Assembly: GCA_948146395.1 (NCBI GenBank)
Contig: OX411551.1
Location: 50,154,997-50,218,996, forward strand
Length of the DNA stretch: 64,000 nt
Direction: 5' to 3'
From: Fragum whitleyi
Lineage: Eukaryota > Mollusca > Bivalvia > Cardiida > Cardiidae
The notes below the pieces were generated by a model. It saw only the letters and a list, made by a program, of their open reading frames with translations. It made no database searches and was not told the origin of the DNA. Every line of letters begins with the position of its first letter. Position 1 is the stretch's first letter. Shown here piece after piece: positions 1 through 8,990 of the stretch. Position numbers and translations under genes: made by a program.

Positions 1-607
1 ATTCAAAAAGGAACGATTTTGGTATTGCGTAAAAAAATGAAAATGCGACCTCTGGTCGACCGGTACTAGAACCTCGCTATTTTTCGATTTCTTTTTCGCC
101 TGCTCCTTCTTTTTGCTTGACGGATCAGACATCTCTTAAACAAACAAACAAACAAAAAATTAAACAAAGTTGTTAATGCCATATTCCATTCGTATTTTGA
201 ACCGTAGACATGGGCTTAAAAAAGATAGTGTAATTCCTTTAAAGTTTGAATTTGTAGCCGGATTGAGTATAAGGGGTGTTTGAAATGCCCGGCTACACAT
301 TAACATTGAAACTTGGGTCGAAATATTTTACATTTTTCATATATTAATGGAAACACAGTGCCACAAGAATCGTACATCTCAAGTGCTTTCAAAGTCATAT
401 GATTGACGCGGGTATTTTTGTCGATATTCAATTACCCCCTTCAAAAATTACGAAGCCTATCATCAAAATTGATATTTGTGTGTCTTGAACACCAGCTAAT
501 ACAACATGTACATCAATAAATTATATCTTCCGTTTGAATCAAATTTTGCGAATCATTTTAAACGATTCTGGGAAGTTTTTCGAACGGTTTTGAAGCGTTT
601 TCTTTTT
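1..607. other. No gene seen; AT-rich repeat margin
   Basis: No coding region is supported here. A short (AAAC)n run lies at about 136-165. The phrase AAATGCGACCTCTGGT near 47 recurs near 54580, so the left edge is probably the end of a dispersed repeat. Confidence 0.5.
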
Positions 608-870
608 AGCTCACCTGAGCACGAAGTGCTCAAGGTGAGCTATTGGGATCGTAGAATGTCCGTCGTCCGTCGTGCGTCGTGCGTCGTCCACAATTTCTTT
701 AAAAATCTTCTCCTCCTAAACCAGAGGGCCAATCTTAATGAAACTTGGCAGGGATGTTTCTTGGGTCAAGATCTACCAAGGTTGTTCAAATACATGAAAT
801 CCACCCATAACTTTCCCTTTACCCTTAGCAAAAAGGGTGAAAATATGAAAATCTTTAAAAATCTTCTTCT

Positions 871-1512
871 CTGAAACCAGAAAGCAGACAGCTTTCATAT
901 TTGGTATATAGCATCATCTAGTGGACCTCTACCAAGTTTGTTCATATCAAGACCCTGGGGTCATATATGGGCTTTGCCCGGGCCCAACCATTTTTACATA
1001 GAATCGAAGAGCGAAAAACTTTAAAAATCTTCTTCTCTGAAACCAGATGGCAGACAGCTTTTATATTTGGTGTGAGCATCACCTAGTGTGCCTCTTCCAA
1101 GTTTGTTCATATCAAGAACCTTGGGTCATATTTGGACTTTGCACGGGTGCATCCCTTAATTTCTTATGAGCACAAAGGGTAAAAATACGAAAATTTTCAA
1201 AAATCTTCTTCTATGAAACCAGATGGCAGACAGCTTTCATATTTGTCATGTAGCATAATCTAGTTGACCTCTACCAAGTTTGTTCATATCAAGACCCTTG
1301 GATCATATTTGGGCCCCAGCCGGGCACAACCCTTTTTACATAGAATCAAAGAGCGAAAATCTTTTAAAATCTTCTTTAATCGAAACCAGAGGACACACTG
1401 CCTTCATTTTTGGTATGTAGCATCATAGCATCATCTGAGCACAATGGGTGAAAATAGGAAAACCTTCAAAAATTTTCTTCTCTGAAACCAGAAGGCAGAC
1501 CGCTTTCATATT
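871..1512 (+). repeat. ~166-bp tandem monomers, about four and a half
   Basis: The phrase CTGAAACCAGA..GCAGACAGCTTTCATA recurs at about 871, 1037, 1213, 1380 and 1482. Each is followed by TTTGTTCATATCAAGACCC and TTTTTACATAGAAT. Spacing is about 166-176 bp except for the shortened last unit. The final monomer continues after the inserted element, at 1955. Confidence 0.85.
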
Positions 1513-1514
1513 TA

Positions 1515-1952
1515 CAGTTAATTACATCGTGAAATTGACATTATACTCAATCAGAACCATTCTAAATCGCTCACTCAGCGCTCTATTCATTCATTCCAAA
1601 CACTCACTCAAACCATTCAGAAACGCTCCAAACTCACTGAAAAACATATAACAACAACTTCGTTAAAAATAATAATAGATAGGAAAAAAATCGGGATTTT
1701 ACTTATTTAATTGAAATTGTAAGCGTCTGATAGGTTTTTGAAGAAATAGGGGGGTATCTAATGAACTTGAATGCATATTTTATTAAAGGGAGGTAATCAA
1801 TATTGCTAATTTTGTTCATCCTGAACAATATTTGCAATACTGGATAACCTCCCATTAAATTCACTCAAAAGTCGCTCCACACATTCATTCAATTTCATTC
1901 CTAAATCATTCCAAAATCATTCACCTTGTCAATTTCACGATGTTTTTAACTG
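1515..1952 (+). mobile_element. CAGTTA-family MITE, 438 bp, full length
   Basis: TA at 1513-1514 and at 1953-1954 flanks termini CAGTTAATTACATCGTGAAA and TTTCACGATGTTTTTAACTG. Orientation: A arm (GCGCTCTATTCATTCATTCC) first, then the AAAGGGAGGTAAT hairpin, then B arm (CGCTCCACACATTCATTC). It interrupts a tandem monomer at CATATTT/GTATGTAGCATC, and sister monomers show the uninterrupted site. This is the best evidence that the family transposes as a DNA element with TA duplication, as in Tc1/mariner. Confidence 0.88.
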
Positions 1953-2324
1953 TAGTATGTAGCATCATCTTATGGACCTCTTTCAAGTTTGTTCATATCC
2001 AGACCCTGGGGTCACATTTGGGGTCCACCCGGGTGCATCCCTTTTTACATAGAATAAAAGAGCAAAAAGGCATATCTGTCTTGCTCTTCGCTGAAAACGT
2101 TTCATGGTATTGATCTTAGGCAATTATCTTCTTTTTGACATCTGTCTATCTAATTATGTGATGTCCCAGGGGTCAAAGAGACTCAGGTGAGCGATCTAGG
2201 ACCATCTTGGTCCTCTTGTTTAAAAAAAATAGTTGGGTTATTTTATGATACTATATACTTTGTGTTGATCGAGTAATTCAGAATGATTTTGATCGTATTA
2301 AGTGACAACTCCCCGATGTTGTTA

Positions 2325-2861
2325 CAGTTATTAACATCATGAAATTGACACTGATTCCGATCACAATCATTCTAAACCATTCACTTAGCGCTCCATTCAC
2401 TCATTCCAAATACTCACTCAAATCGATCAAAAAAAGCTCCGAAATCACTAGGAAGCATTTCAAAATGATTCAATAGGATTAACATTTCATCCGAATCGAT
2501 CTAACCATTCTATGTTATTATTGGATAGTGTAGATTTTAAAGTGTCATGTTGGTCCACGAAGACACATAAACAAAGAAGTACGTATATTTTATTAAAGGG
2601 AGGTAACAAACATTGCTAGTTTTGTTCATCTTGAACAAAATAAGCGATATTGGTTTACCTACCTTTAATTTCACTCAAAACTCGCTCCACACACTCATTA
2701 AATTTCATTCATAAATCATTTCTAAATCATGCATCTTGTCAAATTCGCGATGTTCTTTACATGTTAATTTCACTCAAAACTCGCTCCACACACTCATTCA
2801 ATTTCATTCATAAATCATTTCAAAATCATTCATCTTGTCAATTTCGCGATGTTCTTGACTG
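2325..2861 (+). mobile_element. CAGTTA-family MITE with duplicated B arm, 537 bp
   Basis: TA-flanked (2323-2324, 2862-2863). The A arm and central hairpin are normal, but the B arm is present twice in tandem (2665-2763 and 2764-2862, 99-bp period), so the terminal sequence occurs once internally as GCGATGTTCTTTACATG and once at the end. A worn older A-arm end lies just upstream at about 2269-2322. Confidence 0.85.
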
Positions 2862-2954
2862 TAACTGTATGGCCGAGATACCCATATACGCTAATCCGCT
2901 TTTTATTAAAACTGTGCCCAAAAAAAACGTAGCCAGAAACAAATGATTCAGGAA

Positions 2955-3378
2955 CAGTTGGTAACATCGTGAAATTTACATTCATCTCAATCAAAACCAT
3001 TCTAAATCGCTCACTCAGCAATCTATTTATTCATTCCAAACACTCAAACCATTCATAAACGCTCCAAACTCACTGAAAAACATATAACAACAACTTCGTT
3101 TAAAATAAAAATAACTGGGAAAAATAATCGGGATTTCACTGAATTAATTGAAATTGTAAGCATCTGATAGGTTCCTGAAGAAATAGGGAGTTACGGGTGC
3201 ATATTTTATTAAAAGGAGGTAATCAATATTGCTAATTTTGTTCATCCTGAATAAAATTTGCAATACTGGATTACCTCCCATTAAATTCACTCAAAAGTCG
3301 CTCCACACATTCATTCAATTTCATTCCTAAATCATTCCAAAATCATTCACCTTGTCAATTTCACGATGTTTTTAACTG
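2955..3378 (+). mobile_element. CAGTTA-family MITE, 424 bp (unit 2)
   Basis: Full-length A-to-B copy at the start of the second tandem unit. The left flank reads AACAG rather than TACAG, a point change relative to units 3 and 4. The right flank keeps TA. Confidence 0.85.
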
Positions 3379-3750
3379 TAGTATGTAGCATCATCTTATG
3401 GACCTCTTTCAAGTTTGTTCATATCCAGACCCTGGGGTCACATTTGGGGTCCACCCGGGTGCATCCCTTTTTACATAGAATAAAAGAGCAAAAAGGCATA
3501 TCTGTCTTGCTCTTCGCTGAAAACGTTTCATGGTATTGATCTTAGGCAATTATCTTCTTTTTGACATCTGTCTATCTAATTATGTGATGTCCCAGGGGTC
3601 AAAGAGACTCAGGTGAGCGATCTAGGACCATCTTGGTCCTCTTGTTTAAAAAAAATAGTTGGGTTATTTTATGATACTATATACTTTGTGTTGATCGAGT
3701 AATTCAGAATGATTTTGATCGTATTAAGTGACAACTCCCCGATGTTGTTA

Positions 3751-4287
3751 CAGTTATTAACATCATGAAATTGACACTGATTCCGATCACAATCATTCTA
3801 AACCATTCACTTAGCGCTCCATTCACTCATTCCAAATACTCACTCAAATCGATCAAAAAAAGCTCCGAAATCACTAGGAAGCATTTCAAAATGATTCAAT
3901 AGGATTAACATTTCATCCGAATCGATCTAACCATTCTATGTTATTATTGGATAGTGTAGATTTTAAAGTGTCATGTTGGTCCACGAAGACACATAAACAA
4001 AGAAGTACGTATATTTTATTAAAGGGAGGTAACAAACATTGCTAGTTTTGTTCATCTTGAACAAAATAAGCGATATTGGTTTACCTACCTTTAATTTCAC
4101 TCAAAACTCGCTCCACACACTCATTAAATTTCATTCATAAATCATTTCTAAATCATGCATCTTGTCAAATTCGCGATGTTCTTTACATGTTAATTTCACT
4201 CAAAACTCGCTCCACACACTCATTCAATTTCATTCATAAATCATTTCAAAATCATTCATCTTGTCAATTTCGCGATGTTCTTGACTG
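3751..4287 (+). mobile_element. CAGTTA-family MITE with duplicated B arm (unit 2)
   Basis: Same 537-bp structure as the copy at 2325, carried along by the tandem duplication. Confidence 0.85.
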
Positions 4288-4380
4288 TAACTGTATGGCC
4301 GAGATACCCATATACGCTAATCCGCTTTTTATTAAAACTGTGCCCAAAAAAAACGTAGCCAGAAACAAATGATTCAGGTA

Positions 4381-4804
4381 CAGTTGGTAACATCGTGAAA
4401 TTTACATTCATCTCAATCAAAACCATTCTAAATCGCTCACTCAGCAATCTATTTATTCATTCCAAACACTCAAACCATTCATAAACGCTCCAAACTCACT
4501 GAAAAACATATAACAACAACTTCGTTTAAAATAAAAATAACTGGGAAAAATAATCGGGATTTCACTGAATTAATTGAAATTGTAAGCATCTGATAGGTTC
4601 CTGAAGAAATAGGGAGTTACGGGTGCATATTTTATTAAAAGGAGGTAATCAATATTGCTAATTTTGTTCATCCTGAATAAAATTTGCAATACTGGATTAC
4701 CTCCCATTAAATTCACTCAAAAGTCGCTCCACACATTCATTCAATTTCATTCCTAAATCATTCCAAAATCATTCACCTTGTCAATTTCACGATGTTTTTA
4801 ACTG
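4381..4804 (+). mobile_element. CAGTTA-family MITE (unit 3)
   Basis: 424 bp, TA on both sides, virtually identical to the copy at 2955. Confidence 0.85.
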
Positions 4805-5177
4805 TAGTATGTAGCATCATCTTATGGACCTCTTTCAAGTTTGTTCATATCCAGACCCTGGGGTCACATTTGGGGTCCACCCGGGTGCATCCCTTTTTAC
4901 ATAGAATAAAAGAGCAAAAAGGCATATCTGTCTTGCTCTTCGCTGAAAACGTTTCATGGTTTTGATCTTAGGCAATTATCTTCTTTTTGACATCTGCCTA
5001 TCTAATTAATGTGATGTCCCAGGGGTCAAAGAGACTCAGGCGAGCGATCTAGGACCATCCTGGTCCTCTTGTTTAAAAAAAATAGTTGGGTTATTTTATG
5101 ATACTATATTCTTTGTGTTGATCGAGTAATTCAGAATGATTTTGATCGTATTAAGTGACAACTCCCCGATGTTGTTA

Positions 5178-5715
5178 CAGTTATAAACATCATGAAATTG
5201 ACACTGATTCCGATCACAATCATTCTAAACCATTCACTTAGCGCTCCATTCACTCATTCCAAATACTCACTCAGATCGATCAAAAAAAAGCTCCGAAATC
5301 ACTAGGAAGCATTTCAAAATGATTCAATAGGATTAACATTTCATCCGAATCGATCTAACCATTCTATGTTATTATTGGATAGTGTAGATTTTAAAGTGTC
5401 ATGTTGGTCCACGAAGACACATAAACAAAGAAGTACGTATATTTTATTAAAGGGAGGTAACAAACATTGCTAGTTTTGTTCATCTTGAACAAAATAAGCG
5501 ATATTGGTTTACCTACCTTTAATTTCACTCAAAACTCGCTCCACACACTCATTAAATTTCATTCATAAATCATTTCTAAATCATGCATCTTGTCAAATTC
5601 GCGATGTTCTTTACATGTTAATTTCACTCAAAACTCGCTCCACACACTCATTCAATTTCATTCATAAATCATTTCAAAATCATTCATCTTGTCAATTTCG
5701 CGATGTTCTTGACTG
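5178..5715 (+). mobile_element. CAGTTA-family MITE with duplicated B arm (unit 3)
   Basis: 538 bp. One A is added in an A-run compared with units 1 and 2, otherwise near-identical. Confidence 0.85.
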
Positions 5716-5808
5716 TAACTGTATGGCCGAGATACCCATATACGCTAATCCGCTTTTTATTAAAACTGTGCCAAAAAAAAACGTAGCCAGAAACAAATGA
5801 TTCAGGTA

Positions 5809-6231
5809 CAGTTAGTAACATCGTGAAATTTACATTCATCTCAATCAAAACCATTCTAAATCGCTCACTCAGCAATCTATTCATTCATTCCAAACACTCA
5901 AACCATTCATAAACGCTCCAAACTCACTGAAAAACATATAACAACAACTTCGTTTAAAATAAAAATAACTGGGAAAAATAATCGGGATTTCACTGAATTA
6001 ATTGAAATTGTAAGCATCTGATAGGTTCTTGAAGAAATAGGGAGTTACGGGTGCATATTTTATTAAAGGGAGGTAATCAATATTGCTAATTTTGTTCATC
6101 CTGAATAAAATTTTCAATACTGGATTACCTCCCATTAAATTCACTCAAAAGTCGCCCCACACATTCATTCAATTTCATTTCTTAATCATTCCAAAATCAT
6201 TCACCTTGTCAATTTCACAATGTTTAAACTG
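5809..6231 (+). mobile_element. CAGTTA-family MITE (partial unit 4)
   Basis: Last copy of the tandem array. Identity to the unit stops at its right end, after which a different copy of the family follows at 6238. Confidence 0.85.
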
Positions 6232-6237
6232 TATGTA

Positions 6238-6630
6238 CATTTAATAACATCGTGCATTAACTATCAATCCGATCATAACCATTTTATTACGTTCACTCAG
6301 TGTTCCGTTCACTCATTCCAAACACTAAGTCCTTCACTCAAAAACGCTCCAAATTCGTTTAAACATTTCGATACTTTTTCAAAGCTAGGCCATTTTTATC
6401 AAAATCAAATAAATCATTCTTTTATTTCACTTGTAGGTGTTGATTTAAATGCGTCTGGTTGGAACGCTAAGATACAAAAAAAGAACATTCTCTAAAGGGA
6501 TGTAATAAAATATCGATAATTTATCAATATTGTATCACGCCCCCTCAAATTCATTCAAAACTTGCTCCACACACTCATTCGAAAGTCATTCCAAAATTAT
6601 TCATTTTGTCAATTCGGTTGTTTTTATCTG
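6238..6630 (+). mobile_element. CAGTTA-family MITE, diverged
   Basis: Starts CATTTAATAACATCGTG after TA and ends in GTTGTTTTTATCTG followed by TA (6631-6632). The inner hairpin is worn. Its right end abuts the truncated endonuclease reading frame of LINE-1, so it marks the 5' break of that LINE. Confidence 0.75.
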
Positions 6631-6633
6631 TAA

Positions 6634-7059
6634 CATCTATATATTCTTAATATTCAATTCTTAAACGCAGGCTTATCCTTTCCCGCGCAATTTGATAATT
6701 TTCCACGTGTAAACAAAGACCACGTGCTTGACGCACATGGAGTTAAATTAATTGACCTATGTATAACCGCCAATCTATTTATAGCAAATGGTCGCTTATA
6801 CAATGATAAATCGATTGGAAATTATACATTTGTTAATAATAACGGAATGAGCGTTGTAGATTATCTATTATTATCAAAATTAGATTATTCTTTTCTGTCC
6901 GATTTTGAAATATTGATGCCAAATAGTTTGTCCGATCATAATGCACTTAAATTTTCAATTTCATGCATTAATGATACAATTTTTCAAGACGAGGCTAACT
7001 CCACCCAAGAGTTATTTATAGAATGGGACGACAGTAAAGTTGACCATTTTCGATTAAAA
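6634..7059 (+). pseudogene. LINE-1 ORF2 fragment: C-terminal part of APE-like endonuclease
   Basis: The frame is open from the edge of the preceding MITE to a stop at 7060-7062. Recognisable endonuclease features are HGVKLIDLCITANLFIANGR, GNYTFVNNNGMSVVDYLLLS (with the D of the 'iDyil' motif) and PNSLSDHNALKF, which holds the SDH catalytic motif. The N-terminal two thirds, including the catalytic Asn and Glu, are absent. The frame ends exactly at the inserted element. Once the insert is discounted, this frame and the reverse transcriptase frame are offset, so a further small indel exists. Confidence 0.85.
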
Positions 7060-7061
7060 TA

Positions 7062-8985
7062 GAGGTATTTCACATAAGTCTGCGCATGCGCGGAAATCGC
7101 TCGACTCCGCCCCTTTTACAAACGAGGGGGCATGTCATTTTAGTCCAGTAAAAATTTATAGTGAAATAGTATATTTCAAACCACAAAATACTCGTCGTTA
7201 TAAAGGTTATCAAAGTTATATTTGCACATAAAATAAAATTTAGTTTTAATGCTTAAATCCTTCATGCCTATTTTTGTCATTTTTTATTTTTTGCTTTTGA
7301 TTAACTTATCTTAATCTTACTCTATCTAGCGTGCCTGACCTATGAAGAGTTATTTTGATTTCTTGTTGGCAATAATATTCTGACTTTTTTAAATTGTATT
7401 ATTAAAGTTTCTCTATGAACTATTTTTATTCATATATTATTCCTTTTTTATTCAGATCTTGTCATTAAGACCAGACTTGGTGAAAGTTCGATCCATGTTC
7501 TTCATGATGTAGGGGCCATATATCTGATACTCATTTAGAATCATTAAAATATTTTAGCATTAGTGCCTTGTAGCACTGTTGTTTTTCATATTGCTTGATA
7601 AAACTTAAGTGTTAAAAAACATGTAGGGTCGTGTGTGTATGGTTTTTGAAAGGGTTTTTCAATATACCATAGACCCCAGATCAAAGAGCGGTCAAACACT
7701 AAAGCAGAAGTTACAACACGTGCGCTAAATAAACAATGTACTGGTGTCAATTAAGCGTCGTACGTGACATATGGTATTACGTAATCGTATTTAACTTCTA
7801 TCACATCTTCATGATGAAGATATATCCATAAAGGGGTATTCTAATTGTGCGTTCAATAATTCATGAATTTGGAAAATTAAATGGATTCGTAAGAGGTAAG
7901 TGTTTTAAAAAAGGTGCACAAAAAGAAAGATATTCAAGTGAAACTCAGAACTACAAAATCATTAATTTTGAAACAGTGAAGTGCGCATTTTCAATGTATT
8001 TAAAAGCCCTTCCAAATATAAGCATGTGTTCAAATTTGAATAATTACCAAATGAAATAGCGACTCGTAAATAGCTGCGATGGAATTATTTCTCCCTTTTT
8101 TGAATTGTCTCTATCTCTCGATATGTTTCGTCTTTTATTTTTCACTAGAGTAAAACATTATGTCGGACTGTCAATCAAGAGGTCCCGGGTTCGATCCCCG
8201 ACGGCGGCACTCATTCTTTCCGACTATTTGTCTCTCACCAATTGGTTGATAATCGTAGACCTATGTGAGATAGCAGCTGGAGGCTAGGAAAGAATGTGAT
8301 GGTTGTACTGGTGAGAGAAATACCAGGAATCCATTGTTAGGTGCTCCAGCCGCCGCGATATAACTGAAATGATGTTGAAAGCGGCGGTAAACTCCATTCG
8401 ATCAATCTATGTTGAACTTGCATTCTGTCGTATGTCGTTTTTGTTGTCTGGTTTTATTTTTATTGTTATTTATTATATTTCATTTATTTTTTGCAATTCT
8501 TAAGTTAATCATATACGATCGATTTGTGTCGAACAATAATGCAATTACTATAATGGAAAAATGAAAATGAATAGTCAAAATGAAAGAATTCCAAATAAAC
8601 TTATCAAATCAAAGTGATTTCTCAAAACAGTAGATTTTAAGTGAAGGCTATCTGTTTCGACCAAAAATATGAATTCATCAAGTAGAAAACTCTGAAGAGA
8701 TATCTCAGCGATTTATTCACCCAACTAAAATCAAACGCCGCTTTTTTCAGTATTTCAAATAAAAAAATCCTAAAGTCGATCGAAATATTTTCTAATGACA
8801 TTTAAGTTTTGTTTTGAGTGATAAAAGTTTGATAATCTATTTCATTAATAGTTGAAATCGACTGATTCATCCGGATAAATTTCAATGAAATAAGGAGTGG
8901 AGAAAAGAAGGATGCCCCCTCGTTTGCATTGTTATGTCCCTTTGACTGAAGAGTACGCAAGGGAGATAATTACGTGAAATACCTC
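7062..8985. mobile_element. TA-flanked 1.9-kb inverted-repeat element inside LINE-1
   Basis: Termini GAGGTATTTCACATAA (7062-7077) and TTACGTGAAATACCTC (8970-8985) are inverted repeats with one mismatch, flanked by TA at 7060-7061 and 8986-8987. A second subterminal pair, CAAACGAGGGGGCAT at 7119-7133 and its inverse at 8912-8926, supports the boundaries. It splits a retrotransposon gene between endonuclease and reverse transcriptase. A 70-codon frame at 7847-8059 resembles nothing I recognise, so the element looks non-autonomous. A SINE is nested at about 8140-8405. Confidence 0.82.
8140..8405 (+). mobile_element. tRNA-derived SINE, copy 1
   Basis: The tRNA-like head contains CTGTCAA (an Asp-like GTC anticodon loop) and the B box GGTTCGATCCC at about 8188. 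It is followed by a conserved body (CCAATTGGTTGATAATCG; CCATTGTTAGGTGCTCCAG; GTTGAAAGCGGCGGTAAA). Parts of the body recur at 16197-16790 and about 48000-48140, and the head recurs in reverse at 24098-24199. The A-box half is poorly preserved. It could belong to the molluscan V-SINE group (such as RUDI), but this is not proven. Confidence 0.75.
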
Positions 8986-8990
8986 TATTA

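Larger units (their letters stand above)
608..2221 (+). mobile_element. Tandem-repeat-cored non-autonomous element (pearl-like), interrupted by a TA-flanked element
   Basis: The element opens with a palindrome at 608-641 (AGCTCACCTGAGCAC, then GTGCTCAAGGTGAGCT). A GTCCGTCGT-type simple repeat follows at about 658-690, then a core of ~166-bp monomers, and it closes with CAGGTGAGCGATCTAGGACC and a small hairpin at 2198-2214 followed by CTTGTTT. The same head and tail occur in inverse orientation at 17362-18685 around an unrelated monomer core, which fixes both ends. A CAGTTA-family element sits inside at 1515-1952. Bivalve 'pearl'/DTC84 repeats share the plan of microsatellite plus ~160-bp monomers. 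A terminal hairpin would also suit a Helitron-derived element, but the CTRR end is not exact. No coding capacity is seen. Confidence 0.7.
1515..6231 (+). repeat. Tandem segmental duplication, ~1.43-kb unit
   Basis: Three near-identical units begin at 1515, 2955 and 4381, and a fourth partial unit (5809-6231) holds only the first short element. Unit 1 is about 1440 bp, units 2 and 3 are 1426 and 1428 bp. Each unit contains a CAGTTA-family element, the tail of the tandem-cored element, and a second CAGTTA element with a duplicated arm. Differences between units 2 and 3 are a handful of bases, so the amplification is recent. Unit 1 starts with a more diverged copy of the short element, so the breakpoint probably lies inside it, consistent with unequal exchange between two such copies. 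Confidence 0.92.

Noticed and set aside
871..1512. Regular direct repeats, considered as a CRISPR array
   Set aside because: Monomers are ~166 bp and contiguous, with no short repeat/spacer alternation, and lie in a eukaryotic mobile element.
1775..1860. GGGAGGTAAT looks like a bacterial ribosome-binding site before short frames
   Set aside because: It is one arm of the MITE's central hairpin (paired with ATTACCTCCC), recurs in every copy, and the DNA is eukaryotic.
2650..2946. A 98-codon open frame repeated exactly at 4076 and 5504
   Set aside because: It lies wholly inside the CAGTTA element and its duplicated arm, starts at a non-ATG codon, and is repeated only because the DNA unit is. 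The Ser/His/Phe-rich translation reflects the ATTCATTCC repeats, so it is not a gene family.
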